The notes: a model not told the origin generated them from the sequence alone. Positions 22,476 through 35,695 are shown, counted from the first letter of the stretch. The stretch is DNA of 64,000 bases from Nosocomiicoccus ampullae (GCF_019357495.1 NZ_CP079110.1:1240001-1304000), one strand, 5' to 3'. Numbers and translations: made by a program.

Positions 22476-22499
22476 GGCGAAATCTAGCAAGACTTCGCC
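22476..22499 (-). other. Hairpin in the atpE-atpF gap
   Basis: Nine-base arms with one mismatch (22476-22484 and 22491-22499) just after the atpE stop. There is no U-run, so it is not a terminator. It may protect the 3' end of the atpB-atpE mRNA or limit read-through, helping to make more c subunits. That role is an inference. Confidence 0.4.
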
Positions 22500-22508
22500 T
22501 CTAATTAT

Positions 22509-22766
<258 letters not shown>

Positions 22767-22771
22767 TTATA

Positions 22772-23870
<1,099 letters not shown>

Positions 23871-23926
23871 TTTACATGTTCCTTAAGTGTAATCTAGGCA
23901 TATATGTATTGATTGCACACTAATAA

Positions 23927-23956
23927 AGTGTACCCAATTATATACCCTAGTGTCAA
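23927..23956 (-). promoter_or_regulatory. Promoter of the atp operon
   Basis: TTGACA (23951-23956), 18-base spacer, TACACT (23927-23932) on the minus strand in the 113-base gap between mnaA and atpI. The -35 is perfect; the -10 matches four of six. Confidence 0.5.
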
Positions 23957-23983
23957 CGCATTTATTGCTAATTTAATAACATA

Positions 23984-25120
23984 TTAACTGTTACTAAAAT
24001 CTTTTGGTCTTTCTGATATTAAACCGTAAAAATAGCAAATACTCTCAATTATTCGAATACTTGCTTGACCATCTCCGTATGGATTTTCTACGTTTGAAAT
24101 TTCTTTATATAATTTTTCATTTCTTAATAGCTCATTTGTACTATTAACGATTTCATTATAATCAGTACCAACGAGCTTTAGCACACCACTTTCAACACCC
24201 TCTGGGCGTTCAGTTACATCTCTAAGAACGAGTACAGGTTTATTTAAAGATGGTGCTTCCTCTTGAATTCCACCGGAATCCGTTAAAATGATCTCACTTT
24301 TTGCTGCAAAATTATGAAAATCTAGCACTTCAAGTGGTTCAATTAGCTGGATGCGTTCATGATTTAAATATTTAGATGCAAGTTCACGCACTTTTGGGTT
24401 TTTATGCATTGGATAAATTATGACAACGTCACGGTGTGTGTTGACTATAGTTTTCATCGCCTGGAAAATCCTTTTCATCGGTTCTCCAAGGTTTTCTCTT
24501 CTATGCGCGGTGAGTAAGATGATTCTTTTACCTTCATATTCATCTAACACGCCGCTTTTATACGATGAGGTTACTGTCGTATTTAGCGCGTCAATTACCG
24601 TATTACCTGTAACAAATATAGAATTACTACTTACATTTTCATTAAGCAAATTATTTTTTGCACGAATCGTTGGTGCAAAGTGTAAATCTGACAAACGGGT
24701 CGTCATTTGCCTATTTAACTCTTCAGGATACGGTGCATATTTATCATATGTACGTAAACCAGCTTCTACATGACCAACACTTACCTCTTGATAAAATGCA
24801 GCGAGTGCTGCTGCAAATGTTGTTGTAGTATCTCCATGGACGAGTACCATGTCTGGTGCTTCTTCTTTAATTATCGATTCAATTCTCTCTAGAACACGAC
24901 TTGTAATGTGAGAGAGCGTTTGGTTCGCTCTCATCACATCTAAGTCATAGTCTGGAGTAATATTAAACGCCTTTAACACTTGATCTAACATCTCACGGTG
25001 TTGCGCTGTGACAACGACAATTGGTTCAAGATGTTTAGATTTTTTCAACTCATTAACAAGTGGCGCCATTTTAATCGCTTCTGGTCTTGTACCAAATACG
25101 ACCATAATACGCTTTTTCAT
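23984..25120 (-). CDS. mnaA: UDP-N-acetylglucosamine 2-epimerase
   Basis: Converts UDP-GlcNAc to UDP-ManNAc, the precursor for wall teichoic acid linkage units and other surface polymers. The 378 residues have the GT-B fold with GTRPEAIKMAPLV, TAQHREMLDQ, GDTTTTFAAALAAF, GHVEAGLRT and ILTDSGGIQEEAP. Staphylococcus has mnaA in the same place between upp and atpI. The gap to upp is 17 bases. Confidence 0.95.
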   Translation of the reverse strand: MKKRIMVVFGTRPEAIKMAPLVNELKKSKHLEPIVVVTAQHREMLDQVLKAFNITPDYDLDVMRANQTLSHITSRVLERIESIIKEEAPDMVLVHGDTTTTFAAALAAFYQEVSVGHVEAGLRTYDKYAPYPEELNRQMTTRLSDLHFAPTIRAKNNLLNENVSSNSIFVTGNTVIDALNTTVTSSYKSGVLDEYEGKRIILLTAHRRENLGEPMKRIFQAMKTIVNTHRDVVIIYPMHKNPKVRELASKYLNHERIQLIEPLEVLDFHNFAAKSEIILTDSGGIQEEAPSLNKPVLVLRDVTERPEGVESGVLKLVGTDYNEIVNSTNELLRNEKLYKEISNVENPYGDGQASIRIIESICYFYGLISERPKDFSNS

Positions 25121-25137
25121 AATATTACTCCTTATAA

Positions 25138-27019
<1,882 letters not shown>

Positions 27020-27038
27020 TTTTAAACCTCTCCCTTAA

Positions 27039-27593
27039 TCATTTATAATGTGCGCGTTCTCCACCGATAAGTTTTGGACGCGACTTTGCTAGTGTCACTT
27101 GTGCCTCACCGAGTTGTTTAGTAGCAACTCTAACTGGCACCTGTACATGTTTAACATGCATACCAATTAATGTTTGCCCGATATCAATACCTAAGTCAAC
27201 TGTCGCATGCTCAACAACAGCACTGTTATCTTGGTGATGATATGCATACTCACTTAAGCTTCCACCTGCACTACGGTGTGGTACAACAGATACTACTTGA
27301 GTTTCTAGATGATTTCTTTTGACAGATTCTCTTGTTGTCGTAAGCGCACGGTTGATATGTTCACATCCTTGGAAAAAGATGTCTAAGTCATAGCGTTTTT
27401 TAACGTCTTGAAATGCATTAAAAATAATTTCGGCAACTTCTATCGAACTATGTTTTCCGATATGTTTACCTTGCACTTCTGAAGTAGAACATCCTATTAC
27501 TAATGACGCTTTTGAAAAGAAAAAGTCAATTTCCTCTAATTCTTCAATTAGAGCATTTAATTCATCCTTCAATTTTTTCAATTCTACGCTCAT
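27039..27593 (-). CDS. TIGR01440/UPF0340 family protein, YwlG-like
   Basis: A protein of about 184 residues with the family segments LVIGCSTSEVQGKHIGK, FFQGCEHINRAL, VVPHRSAGGS and SRPKLIGGERAHY. Its function is not known. I prefer the ATG at 27593, eight bases after GAGGG; a GTG at 27602 lies within that site. The start overlaps the end of rpiB by 32 bases, which suggests translational coupling. The same neighbours occur in Bacillus. Confidence 0.88.
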   Translation of the reverse strand: MSVELKKLKDELNALIEELEEIDFFFSKASLVIGCSTSEVQGKHIGKHSSIEVAEIIFNAFQDVKKRYDLDIFFQGCEHINRALTTTRESVKRNHLETQVVSVVPHRSAGGSLSEYAYHHQDNSAVVEHATVDLGIDIGQTLIGMHVKHVQVPVRVATKQLGEAQVTLAKSRPKLIGGERAHYK

Positions 27594-27990
27594 GTCTACC
27601 ACCCTCGAATTCTGTGTTTAACCAAATATCAACGATATCGAGTGCTAAACCTGTTCCAATTACACGCTCACCCATATTTAATATGTTCGAATTATTATGT
27701 TCACGTGTTGCATGCGCAGAAAATGTATCGTGAACAAGTGCCGCACGAATACCTTTATACTTATTCGCTGCAATATTCATGCCGATTCCAGTGCCACAAA
27801 CGAGTATTCCACGGTCATATTCGCCGTTTTGTACTGCTGTTGCGACTGGCTTGGCATAATCGGGATAATCCACGGACTCTGTTGAGTTTGGACCTGCATC
27901 TTCCACATCGATACCTTTTTCTTTAAGGTGTGAAACAATCGCAGTTTTTAAATTGTATCCACCGTGATCTGAAGCAACAATTACTTTCAT
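27562..27990 (-). CDS. rpiB: Ribose-5-phosphate isomerase B
   Basis: RpiB/LacAB-family isomerase of the pentose phosphate pathway. It begins MKVIVASDHGGYNLK and carries VCGTGIGMNIAANKYKGIRAA with the catalytic Cys. The start is set at the second ATG (27990), nine bases after AGGAG; the first ATG (27999) abuts that site. It is the first gene of a run that continues with ywlG, glyA, upp and mnaA. Confidence 0.93.
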   Translation of the reverse strand: MKVIVASDHGGYNLKTAIVSHLKEKGIDVEDAGPNSTESVDYPDYAKPVATAVQNGEYDRGILVCGTGIGMNIAANKYKGIRAALVHDTFSAHATREHNNSNILNMGERVIGTGLALDIVDIWLNTEFEGGRHERRIEKIEG

Positions 27991-28010
27991 TGAAATCATC
28001 TCCTATTCAT

Positions 28011-28038
28011 ATTATACATGCTTAATTTATAGTTTCAA
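28011..28038 (-). promoter_or_regulatory. Promoter of the rpiB-ywlG-glyA-upp-mnaA operon
   Basis: TTGAAA (28033-28038), 16-base spacer and TATAAT (28011-28016) on the minus strand, about 12 bases before the AGGAG of rpiB. Confidence 0.55.
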
Positions 28039-28054
28039 AACGATTCCTAAATGA

Positions 28055-28450
28055 CTATTTTATTCTATCTATATAATTTTTAATCTCGTTAAACGTATGA
28101 TTATACATGTCGATATTTCCACCAAAAGGATCCATAATATCGCCTGATTCACCAGCGTATTCACTGAGTAAATGTACATCTGCATCAGCATTTAATTTTT
28201 TCACTTGATATTTATGACCTTCAGTCATGACAAGAATCGTAGATCCGAGAGTATCTTCATAAGTCAGTTGTTTTGGCTTTGTTGGTGATACAAGATTATT
28301 TTCTTGAATAATTTTTTTGCTATTTTCATTTACCACACTAGACGTTACAAATAGGCCTCTTGATTCGACTGGCAAATCAGTCAAAGTTTTCATGTAACTT
28401 TCAGCGAGTGGACTTCTACACGTATTACCTGTACAAACAAATATAATCAT
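28055..28450 (-). CDS. ywlE: Low-molecular-weight phosphatase, protein-arginine phosphatase type (YwlE/PtpB)
   Basis: A 131-residue phosphatase with the P-loop CTGNTCRS: nucleophile Cys6 and Arg12. Thr10 in the loop is the residue known in Bacillus YwlE to select phosphoarginine over phosphotyrosine. The general-acid Asp is in IMDPFGG. The expected role is to reverse McsB arginine phosphorylation that marks proteins for ClpCP. It sits 5 bases after the tsaC gene. Confidence 0.9.
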   Translation of the reverse strand: MIIFVCTGNTCRSPLAESYMKTLTDLPVESRGLFVTSSVVNENSKKIIQENNLVSPTKPKQLTYEDTLGSTILVMTEGHKYQVKKLNADADVHLLSEYAGESGDIMDPFGGNIDMYNHTFNEIKNYIDRIK

Positions 28451-28455
28451 TTATA

Positions 28456-29511
28456 TCACCCTTTAATAATCGTGTTACCCGTCGCTTTATATATACGATT
28501 CATTAGCGCTTCAGTTTCACTAGTTTGTTTAAATCCATAAATGTAAATAATTTCAACATCTGAAGCGTCCATATGTCTCAGTGCAGCATATAGATTTTTC
28601 GCCGCTTCTCTATAACTCTCTTCATCTCTACAAAGGCTAACAAATTGCATATTCTTATCGACATATTGTCTAACGGTTTCTGGTGCGATGACACCGACTT
28701 TTTCTTTTGAAATATCGTCTGGCACTTTCAAATTCGTATTTGAATTAATGCCACCTTCAATGACAATCATCGGCTGACGTGGTGCGTAGTGTTTATATTT
28801 CATTCCTGGAGAAATCGGACGTTCCATTGTATCTTGATGCTCTAAAACTTCTGCTTCTAACACTTCTTGTAATTCATCGATAGAAATATGACCAGGTCTC
28901 GCGATTTTATACGGAAATTGCGTACAATCTAATACTGTACTTTCTAATCCAATCTCGGATTGTTCAGATACTACAATTCCAAAAATCTCACCATTTAAAT
29001 CATTGATAACGTGACCTGCATCTGTCGGTGAAGGCTTACCACTCAAATTCGCACTTGGCGCCGCGATTGGAATACGAGTATATTCTAAAATCTTTCTCGC
29101 TACAGGATGTGAAGGCATTCTCACAGCGACGCTATCCATTTCAGCGACAGTACTTGATGCAAGCACTCCGTCTTTAAGCGGTAAGATAAAAGAAATCGGT
29201 CCAGGCCAAAAATAATCCATAAGTTTTTTTACTTTATCGTCAACATAAGACGTAAAAGATTCTAGTTGCTCATAGTTATGAATATGAACAATTAATGGGT
29301 TATCACCTGGACGGTTCTTCGCGTGAAATATTTTTCCAATTGCTTCAGGGTTTGTTGCATCTCCCCCGAGTCCATAAACAGTTTCTGTTGGGATTGCTAC
29401 AATTTCACCGTATTCATATGCAAGTTTAATTTCTTCAAGTTTACTCGTCGTTTCTGAGGTTAACGGCGTTTTTACGTCTTCTGATGTAATTCCCCAAATT
29501 TTAGTATCCAT
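28456..29511 (-). CDS. Threonylcarbamoyl-AMP synthase (Sua5/YwlC/TsaC)
   Basis: Makes threonylcarbamoyl-AMP for the t6A37 modification of ANN-decoding tRNAs. It has the YrdC domain (PTETVYGLGGDATN, KNRPGDNPLIVHIH, APSANLSGKPSPT) and the C-terminal Sua5 domain (YKHYAPRQPMIVI), so it is the long form. The ATG at 29511 has GGGTGA upstream and shares its A with the prmC stop (TAATG). I use this start, not the TTG at 29523. Confidence 0.93.
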   Translation of the reverse strand: MDTKIWGITSEDVKTPLTSETTSKLEEIKLAYEYGEIVAIPTETVYGLGGDATNPEAIGKIFHAKNRPGDNPLIVHIHNYEQLESFTSYVDDKVKKLMDYFWPGPISFILPLKDGVLASSTVAEMDSVAVRMPSHPVARKILEYTRIPIAAPSANLSGKPSPTDAGHVINDLNGEIFGIVVSEQSEIGLESTVLDCTQFPYKIARPGHISIDELQEVLEAEVLEHQDTMERPISPGMKYKHYAPRQPMIVIEGGINSNTNLKVPDDISKEKVGVIAPETVRQYVDKNMQFVSLCRDEESYREAAKNLYAALRHMDASDVEIIYIYGFKQTSETEALMNRIYKATGNTIIKG

Positions 29512-30350
29512 TACTTCACCCAATCTATATATAAAATTCGGTCATTTCCATTAATATCTTTAATAACTTCTCTTTTTGATTTTGGCCAATATTTATCGAC
29601 AAGTGCTATAACATCGTCTTTTTCTTTCCAGCCAATCTCAAAAAACACTTTACCCCCATCATTTAAAACATCATCTAATGATTTAATCATTTTCCTATAA
29701 AAGTATAAGCCATTCTCTTTAGCAAATAACGCAAGTTTTGGCTCAAACTTTTTAACTGAATCTGACATATCATCTAATTCACTATAATCGATATATGGTG
29801 GGTTTGAAACAAGTACATCTACTTTTATATTTCTATTAACGATTGGCTCGAATAAATCACCGTGGAGTATTTCGACATTTGCGTCTAATTTTTCTTTATT
29901 ACTTTTAGCAACTTTCAGCGCATCTTTAGACACATCTGTTAAATACACTTTAAACGCATCATTCTCTAATTTTAAACTTATTCCTATAGCGCCTGTTCCT
30001 GTGCCAATATCAGCAACAGTTCCACCTTTTGTTCTATTTAAAACAAGCTCGACGAGTTCTTCTGTTTCGTTCCTTGGAATGAGGGTATCTCTCGTTACAT
30101 TAAATATTCTTCCATAAAAGTGTTGAACACCCGTAATATATTGAACAGGTTCATCGTTCAACGCACGTTTAATGCTGTCTAGAAAGAGTTTATAATCCTT
30201 TTCGTCCATCTTTTTATGGCCGTTAACTAATAAAGACACCGTATCCATCGAAAATAAGTCTTCCATCAATATATCTACGATACGTGGTTCTTTATTTTCT
30301 AAAGAGAGTGTCTTTTTCGCTTCAGAAAGCGCGGCATTAAAACTCGGCAT
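29511..30350 (-). CDS. prmC: Release factor glutamine methyltransferase
   Basis: Methylates the Gln of the GGQ motif in release factors RF1 and RF2. It has 279 residues with the SAM-binding [14 protein letters not shown] near residue 115 and the substrate motif [12 protein letters not shown] near residue 183. It overlaps prfA by 14 bases, its own substrate gene, and is coupled to tsaC at the other end. Confidence 0.95.
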   Translation of the reverse strand: MPSFNAALSEAKKTLSLENKEPRIVDILMEDLFSMDTVSLLVNGHKKMDEKDYKLFLDSIKRALNDEPVQYITGVQHFYGRIFNVTRDTLIPRNETEELVELVLNRTKGGTVADIGTGTGAIGISLKLENDAFKVYLTDVSKDALKVAKSNKEKLDANVEILHGDLFEPIVNRNIKVDVLVSNPPYIDYSELDDMSDSVKKFEPKLALFAKENGLYFYRKMIKSLDDVLNDGGKVFFEIGWKEKDDVIALVDKYWPKSKREVIKDINGNDRILYIDWVK

Positions 30351-31416
30351 TATTCAACTCTTCTAACTTAGATTTTTGATCTTCGATCATTAACGTATCT
30401 AACAGTTCGTCTAAGTTACCGTCGATAATTTGGTCAAGTTTATTAATTGTTAAACCAATACGGTGATCTGTCACACGGTTTTGTGGGTAGTTATACGTAC
30501 GAATACGTTCTGAACGGTCACCTGTACCAACTGCCAGTTTACGCTGCTGACTATATTCATCTTCTGCTTCTTGTTGCATCATATCGTAAATTCTAGAGCG
30601 CATAACTTTCATTGCACTTTCACGGTTTTTAATTTGTGATTTTTCATCTTGAGACGTAACAACAAGTCCTGTTGGTAAGTGTGTAATACGTACTGCTGAG
30701 TCAGTTGTATTAACGTGCTGACCACCGGCACCACTTGAACGGTACGTATCGATTTTTAAATCTTCGTTACGAATATCCACTTCAACTTCTTCAACTTCTG
30801 GAAGTACCGCAACAGTTGCTGTTGACGTATGAATACGCCCACCAGATTCAGTTTCAGGTACACGTTGCACACGATGTGCGCCGTTTTCAAACTTTAGTTT
30901 AGAGTACGCACCGTCTCCGTTAATAACGAAACTGATTTCCTTAAAGCCACCTTGGTCAGATGCACTTCTATCCACAACGTCGATTTTCCAGCCTTGATCT
31001 TCAGCATATCTTGAATACATACGGAATAAGTCTCCAGCGAAGATTTGCGCCTCGTCTCCACCTGCAGCTCCTCGGATTTCCATAACAACGTTTTTGTCGT
31101 CGTTTGGATCTTTTGGAATAAGTAAGAATTTAAGTTTCTCTTCAAGTTCAGGAAGAATTAATTCAGATTCTTTAATCTCTTCTTTTAATAACTCATTCAT
31201 TTCCGGATCATCAGACTCTTCTAACATTTCTTTAGACTCCGAAATTGTATCTCTATGTGATTTATATTCTCTATATACTTCTACTTTTTCAGATAAATCA
31301 CTCTGCTCTTTAGAGTATTCTCTTAATTTATCTGGATTGCTTGTGACATCTGGGTCACTTAGCAATTCGTTTAACTGTTCGTATCTATCTTCTAATATAT
31401 CGAGTTGATCAAACAT
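30337..31416 (-). CDS. prfA: Peptide chain release factor 1
   Basis: Terminates translation at UAA and UAG. It has 359 residues with the GGQ catalytic motif in [15 protein letters not shown] near residue 232, the PxT-type recognition loop region ([15 protein letters not shown]) and [15 protein letters not shown]. First gene of the prfA-prmC-tsaC-ywlE run. Good ribosome binding site AAAGGA before the ATG. Confidence 0.97.
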   Translation of the reverse strand: MFDQLDILEDRYEQLNELLSDPDVTSNPDKLREYSKEQSDLSEKVEVYREYKSHRDTISESKEMLEESDDPEMNELLKEEIKESELILPELEEKLKFLLIPKDPNDDKNVVMEIRGAAGGDEAQIFAGDLFRMYSRYAEDQGWKIDVVDRSASDQGGFKEISFVINGDGAYSKLKFENGAHRVQRVPETESGGRIHTSTATVAVLPEVEEVEVDIRNEDLKIDTYRSSGAGGQHVNTTDSAVRITHLPTGLVVTSQDEKSQIKNRESAMKVMRSRIYDMMQQEAEDEYSQQRKLAVGTGDRSERIRTYNYPQNRVTDHRIGLTINKLDQIIDGNLDELLDTLMIEDQKSKLEELNNAEF

Positions 31417-31534
31417 ATCTTTCGTCCTTTTCTTATAGATTCTTGTTAATTATATCATAATTTAAATAACTTTTATTTTATTTAAAGTATTAAAATTCCT
31501 TATTAATTATGCTGATATACGTATTTAAAACATT

Positions 31535-31567
31535 AAAAAAAGCTACACAGAATTTCTCTGTGTAGCT
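31535..31567 (-). terminator. Terminator after rpmE
   Basis: Eleven-base arms AGCTACACAGA (31541-31551) and TCTGTGTAGCT (31557-31567) with a five-base loop. U6 follows on the minus strand. Confidence 0.92.
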
Positions 31568-31577
31568 ATTTAAGCAA

Positions 31578-31802
31578 TTAGTTTTCTTCGTTTTGTGATT
31601 TGAAACCAAATTTCTTGTTGAAACGTTCTACGCGGCCATCTGCTGCAGCGAATCTTTGACGTCCAGTGTAGAATGGGTGACAGTTAGAGCACACTTCTAC
31701 TTTAATATCATCTTCTAAAGTTGAACCAGTTTCAAATTCTGTACCACATGAATCACAGATAACATTTACTCTGTGGTATGCTGGATGAATACCTTGTTTC
31801 AT
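31578..31802 (-). CDS. rpmE: 50S ribosomal protein L31, zinc-binding (C+) form
   Basis: A 74-residue L31 that starts [15 protein letters not shown] and ends with the conserved [20 protein letters not shown] region. Cys16, Cys19, Cys38 and Cys41 form two CxxC pairs, so this is the zinc form, as in Bacillus rpmE. Staphylococcus aureus has the Cys-free rpmE2 form at the corresponding place after rho. I choose the ATG at 31802 after AAAGGAG; longer in-frame starts lie in the structured leader. Confidence 0.94.
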   Translation of the reverse strand: MKQGIHPAYHRVNVICDSCGTEFETGSTLEDDIKVEVCSNCHPFYTGRQRFAAADGRVERFNKKFGFKSQNEEN

Positions 31803-31872
31803 AATAACATTTCTCCTTTGCCCTGAACCATCTGGAACAGAGTTATTTAGGGTCTTTCCCTTTATCAATACT
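31803..31872 (-). promoter_or_regulatory. Structured leader of rpmE, possible L31 autoregulatory element
   Basis: The leader of about 70 bases can fold: CCCT pairs with AGGG right before the AAAGGAG site, enclosing AAC/GTT and CCA/TGG helices. L31 leader RNAs of several bacterial groups are known autoregulatory elements, and this may be the local version. I could not compare it to a covariance model. Confidence 0.4.
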
Positions 31873-31878
31873 TAAAAT

Positions 31879-31907
31879 ATTATACATGCCTTTTTAAGGA
31901 AAATCAA
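31879..31907 (-). promoter_or_regulatory. Promoter of rpmE
   Basis: TTGATT (31902-31907), 17-base spacer, TATAAT (31879-31884) on the minus strand, right after rho. Strong match to a sigma-A promoter, so rpmE is transcribed separately from rho. Confidence 0.65.
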
Positions 31908-31924
31908 CCATTAAATCAGATGAT

Positions 31925-33241
31925 TTATCTACCTTTTTTACTTGAATCAATCATCTTTTTTCTAAGCACTTCAAAGAATTCATCATTTGATTTAGTTTGT
32001 TTAATTGTCTTAATAAAGTTCTCTGTAAAATCACTACGGTTAGTAAATAAGTTTCTTAATTGCCATAAAATTTCCAGCTCTTTTTCTTCTAGTAATAAGT
32101 CTTCTCTACGTGTACTTGAACGTTTAATGTCGATTGCTGGGTAAATTCTACGCTCTGCTAAGTTACGGTCGAGATGTAACTCCATATTACCTGTTCCTTT
32201 AAATTCTTCGTAAATCATATCGTCCATTCTTGAACCAGTGTCGACGAGTGCTGTTGCTAGAATCGTTAAACTACCACCTGCTTCGATGTTTCTCGCTGCA
32301 CCAAAAAATGCTTTTGGCTTAAATAAAGACGCTGGATCGAGTCCACCTGAAAGTGTTCGACCTGATGGTGGAATGACTAAGTTATATGCACGCGCAAGTC
32401 TCGTAATAGAGTCCATAAGTACGATAACATCTTCCCCCATCTCAACGAGACGTTTACAGCGTTCAAGTAATAATTCAGCAACTTTTACGTGATGTTGTGG
32501 GTGCTCGTCAAATGTTGAATAGACCACTTCAGCATTTTCTACTGATCGTTCAATATCCGTAACCTCTTCAGGTCTCTCACCAATTAAGAGTATAAAAAGC
32601 TTAGCGTCTGGCGAATTTTTAGTAATTGCTGTTGCAACTTCTTTTAACATTGAAGTTTTACCTGCTTTAGGTGGCGCAACAATTAAACCACGTTGACCAT
32701 ACCCAATCGGTGTAATTAAATCCATAATTCTCGTTGAATAGTCTTTTGGATTTGTTTCTAAAGATATTTTTTTATCAGGATAAAGTGGAGTTAACGCTTG
32801 GAAGTGCGGGCGTTTTTTAATTTCTTCAGCGTTGTTGTCGTTAACGAAGTCGACTTGTAGGAGTCCGTAATAATTTTCTTTTTCTTTCGGTTTTCTAACT
32901 TTACCAGTGACTTTGTCACCTTTTTTTAGCTCAAAGCGGCGAATTTGTGATGCAGAGATATAAATATCTTTTTCACCTTTAGAATAGTTCACCGTTCTTA
33001 AAAACCCGTAACCGTCTGGTTGGATATCATCTAAGATTCCTTCCATATAATAGTTACCATCTTGCGCCATCTCAGCTTCTAAAATCGCTAAGACAAGCTC
33101 TTTCTTGTTTAGCTTACTATAGTTTTGTAAATTTAAATTTTTAGCTCTAGCAGTTAATTCTTTTGTTGTATTTCCTTTATATAAAGCATCAAAAGTTTCA
33201 TACTTCATACCTTCATGTACTTTTTCATTATCTTGTGTCAT
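31925..33241 (-). CDS. rho: Transcription termination factor Rho
   Basis: Hexameric RNA helicase that ends transcripts. It has 438 residues: an N-terminal helical part, the cold-shock-like RNA-binding domain (MEGILDDIQPDGYGFLR), Walker A VAPPKAGKTSML near residue 180, the Q-loop/secondary site region and the R-loop MDSITRLARAYN. It ends KKMIDSSKKGR. Rho lies beside glpX, murZ and tal as in Bacillus. Confidence 0.97.
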   Translation of the reverse strand: MTQDNEKVHEGMKYETFDALYKGNTTKELTARAKNLNLQNYSKLNKKELVLAILEAEMAQDGNYYMEGILDDIQPDGYGFLRTVNYSKGEKDIYISASQIRRFELKKGDKVTGKVRKPKEKENYYGLLQVDFVNDNNAEEIKKRPHFQALTPLYPDKKISLETNPKDYSTRIMDLITPIGYGQRGLIVAPPKAGKTSMLKEVATAITKNSPDAKLFILLIGERPEEVTDIERSVENAEVVYSTFDEHPQHHVKVAELLLERCKRLVEMGEDVIVLMDSITRLARAYNLVIPPSGRTLSGGLDPASLFKPKAFFGAARNIEAGGSLTILATALVDTGSRMDDMIYEEFKGTGNMELHLDRNLAERRIYPAIDIKRSSTRREDLLLEEKELEILWQLRNLFTNRSDFTENFIKTIKQTKSNDEFFEVLRKKMIDSSKKGR

Positions 33242-33328
33242 TCATTACACTCTTTCTTATATATCTATTTTTCATTTATATTTGTTGGTAAGTAGCTATT
33301 ATACAATAAATTTAATCACGATTAAAAT

Positions 33329-33359
33329 AATAAAAAGTCCGAGTTGAATCTCGGACTTT
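33329..33359 (-). terminator. Terminator after glpX
   Basis: Ten-base arms AAAGTCCGAG (33334-33343) and CTCGGACTTT (33350-33359) with a six-base loop and a U-run on the minus strand. Confidence 0.9.
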
Positions 33360-33367
33360 ACAATTCA

Positions 33368-34336
33368 TTATTTATCTTCTACAACCATTTTAGGTTTTTT
33401 CTTCATTGAGTGTTTACCTTCAATAAAACGAACTGTTCCTGATTTTGCACGCATGACAAGGCTAGAAGTGTTCACGTAATCTCCTTTAAACTGAACACCT
33501 TTCATTAACTCACCATCTGTTACTGCTGTTGCTGCGAAGATTGCGTCGTCTCCTTTAACTAGATCTTCTAGCATAAACTTCTTCTCGTGATCTACACCCA
33601 TTTCTTTACAACGTGCGAGTTCTTCATCGTTTTTAGGCATTAGACGACCTTGGAAATCTCCGCCAAGTGATTTAATACCAACTGCTGCAAGTACACCTTC
33701 AGGTGCTCCACCTGAACCGAATAAAATATCGACACCTGTGTAATCAAAGCATGTGTTAATTGCTGCAGCAACGTCACCGTTATCTACGAATTTAATACGT
33801 GCGCCGAGTTCACGTACTTCGTCGATGATGTGTTGGTTACGATCTCTTTTAAGTAATGTAACTGTCACTTCTTCAACTGATTTGTTTTTCGCTTTCGCAA
33901 CTGCTTTTACGTTTTCTGTCACTGAAGCGTCTAAATCAACGAGGCCTTTTGCTTCAGGACCAACTGCGATTTTATCCATATACATGTCTGGTGCATGTAG
34001 TAAATTACCTCTATCTGCAATTGCAATAACTGTTAATGCGTTCCAACCACCATCAGCGACAATTGTTGTACCTTCGAGAGGGTCCACAGCGATATCGATA
34101 TCTGGACCTTCTTTAGTTCCGAGTTCTTCACCAATATATAACATTGGTGCTTCGTCCATTTCTCCTTCACCAATTACAACAGTTCCGTTCATTGGGATTG
34201 TGTCGAATACGTGGCGCATTGCTGTTGTAGCTGCGTCATCCGCTTCATTTTTAAGACCTTTTCCAACCCATTTTGCACTTTCTAGTGCTGCGGCTTCTGT
34301 TACTCTTACTAATTCCATTGATAGACTACGTTCCAT
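33368..34336 (-). CDS. glpX: Class II fructose-1,6-bisphosphatase GlpX
   Basis: Gluconeogenic enzyme that removes the 1-phosphate from fructose-1,6-bisphosphate. It has 322 residues with [18 protein letters not shown] (metal ligands), [18 protein letters not shown] and [17 protein letters not shown]. The ATG follows GAGGGGG. Its place between rho and murZ matches Bacillus. The 46 C-terminal residues include the usual [15 protein letters not shown] end. Confidence 0.95.
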   Translation of the reverse strand: MERSLSMELVRVTEAAALESAKWVGKGLKNEADDAATTAMRHVFDTIPMNGTVVIGEGEMDEAPMLYIGEELGTKEGPDIDIAVDPLEGTTIVADGGWNALTVIAIADRGNLLHAPDMYMDKIAVGPEAKGLVDLDASVTENVKAVAKAKNKSVEEVTVTLLKRDRNQHIIDEVRELGARIKFVDNGDVAAAINTCFDYTGVDILFGSGGAPEGVLAAVGIKSLGGDFQGRLMPKNDEELARCKEMGVDHEKKFMLEDLVKGDDAIFAATAVTDGELMKGVQFKGDYVNTSSLVMRAKSGTVRFIEGKHSMKKKPKMVVEDK

Positions 34337-34401
34337 CTATTGTTTCCCCCTCGAGTTTAATCATATAGTATTATATCACAACAAAAGTAATCGATAAAAA
34401 T

Positions 34402-34428
34402 AAAAAAGAGAGTAAAATTACTCTCTTT
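34402..34428 (-). terminator. Terminator overlapping the murZ stop
   Basis: Eleven-base arms AAAGAGAGTAA (34405-34415) and TTACTCTCTTT (34418-34428). The murZ stop codon is the first triplet of the right arm as read on the plus strand. A-run on the left gives U on the minus strand. Confidence 0.85.
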
Positions 34429-35677
34429 CGACAAGTTTAATATCCGCACCGAGCTGTTCTAACTTTTTAATAATATTTGAATATCCACGCATAATATGGT
34501 GAATGTTGTATATTGTCGTTGTCCCTTCTGCCATTAAGCCAGCAATAACTAAACAAAAACCTGCACGTAAATCTGATGCGTAAACATCTGTGCCACTTAA
34601 TGTTGACGGATGAATAAATACAGATCCACCTTTATTTTCAACGTTCGCATTCATTCGACGTAACTCGTCGATATGTCTAAACCTCGCAGGGTAGACCGTT
34701 TCAGTAATTTTACTTGTATCATCCGCTAAAAATAAAAGTGGTGTAATGGGTTGTTGTAAATCCGTTGCGAACCCTGGATATACTTGAGTTTTAAGTTGAA
34801 CGGGTTTGAGTTTTTCGGAACGTCTGACAATAACGTCATCGTCATCGATTTCTAGCTCAACACCCGCTTCTTCTAATTTAGAAAATAGTGCTTCTAAATG
34901 CTCTGGGATAACGTTTTTAACTTTTACTTCGTCACCTATCGCAGCTGCAAGTGAAATATAAGACCCTGCTTCAATTCTGTCAGGGATAATCGTATGTGAG
35001 GCCCCATTTAAACTTTCAACACCTTCAATACGAATCGTCTCAGTACCTGCACCTTTAATGTTAGCACCCATCTTATTTAAAAGTGTAGCGACGTCAATAA
35101 TTTCCGGTTCTCTTGCAACGTTTTCTAATACCGTACGTCCTTTAGCCATTGACGCTGCAAGCATAACGTTAATCGTTGCACCAACACTCACTACGTCAAA
35201 GAAAATCTTAGCACCAACAAGTTCCTCAGCAACAAGGTGAAGTGCCCCATGTTCATTTGTCACTTCCGCACCTAATGCTTCAAAACCTTTAATGTGCTGA
35301 TCGATTGGTCTAGGTCCTAAGTGACATCCACCCGGTTGACCGATCACAACTTTTTTAAATCGACCAAGCATCGCACCCATCATATAATAAGACGCACGTA
35401 ATGACTCAACCTTTTCGTTTGGTAACGGGATATTTTCTGCATTTTCCGCATTCACTGTTAATGTGTTATTAGAAAGAGACGTTTTAATTTCTAAATCTTC
35501 GAGAAGACTCACCAACGTCTCAACATCAGAAATATTTGGTAAACCTTTTAACGTGACTTCCCCATTACTCGCCATAAGTGTTGCAGGTATTAATGCGACT
35601 GCACTATTTTTTGCACCACTCACATAGACTTCACCAGAGAGTGTATTCCCACCATTTATTTGAATGACTTCTTCCAT
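34418..35677 (-). CDS. murZ: UDP-N-acetylglucosamine 1-carboxyvinyltransferase, second copy (MurZ/MurA2)
   Basis: Paralogue of MurA, present as a second copy in many low-GC Gram-positives. The catalytic Cys is in [16 protein letters not shown] near residue 116, and the Lys/Asn pair is in [14 protein letters not shown] set the start at the ATG at 35677, eight bases after AGGAG. The 419-residue length is normal. It lies 18 bases after tal and shares the Bacillus order tal-murZ-glpX-rho. Confidence 0.95.
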   Translation of the reverse strand: MEEVIQINGGNTLSGEVYVSGAKNSAVALIPATLMASNGEVTLKGLPNISDVETLVSLLEDLEIKTSLSNNTLTVNAENAENIPLPNEKVESLRASYYMMGAMLGRFKKVVIGQPGGCHLGPRPIDQHIKGFEALGAEVTNEHGALHLVAEELVGAKIFFDVVSVGATINVMLAASMAKGRTVLENVAREPEIIDVATLLNKMGANIKGAGTETIRIEGVESLNGASHTIIPDRIEAGSYISLAAAIGDEVKVKNVIPEHLEALFSKLEEAGVELEIDDDDVIVRRSEKLKPVQLKTQVYPGFATDLQQPITPLLFLADDTSKITETVYPARFRHIDELRRMNANVENKGGSVFIHPSTLSGTDVYASDLRAGFCLVIAGLMAEGTTTIYNIHHIMRGYSNIIKKLEQLGADIKLVERE

Positions 35678-35695
35678 AATCTCCACTCCTGTACT

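Noticed and set aside
28456-29511. ywlC as a fusion protein because of its 350-residue length
   Set aside because: The C-terminal Sua5 domain is a normal part of this family's long form.
33753-34397. Long plus-strand open frame antisense to glpX
   Set aside because: glpX is well conserved on the other strand and explains the open frame; no promoter or ribosome binding site is seen.
35678-35686. Upstream GTG for murZ
   Set aside because: It overlaps the ribosome binding site of the ATG at 35677.
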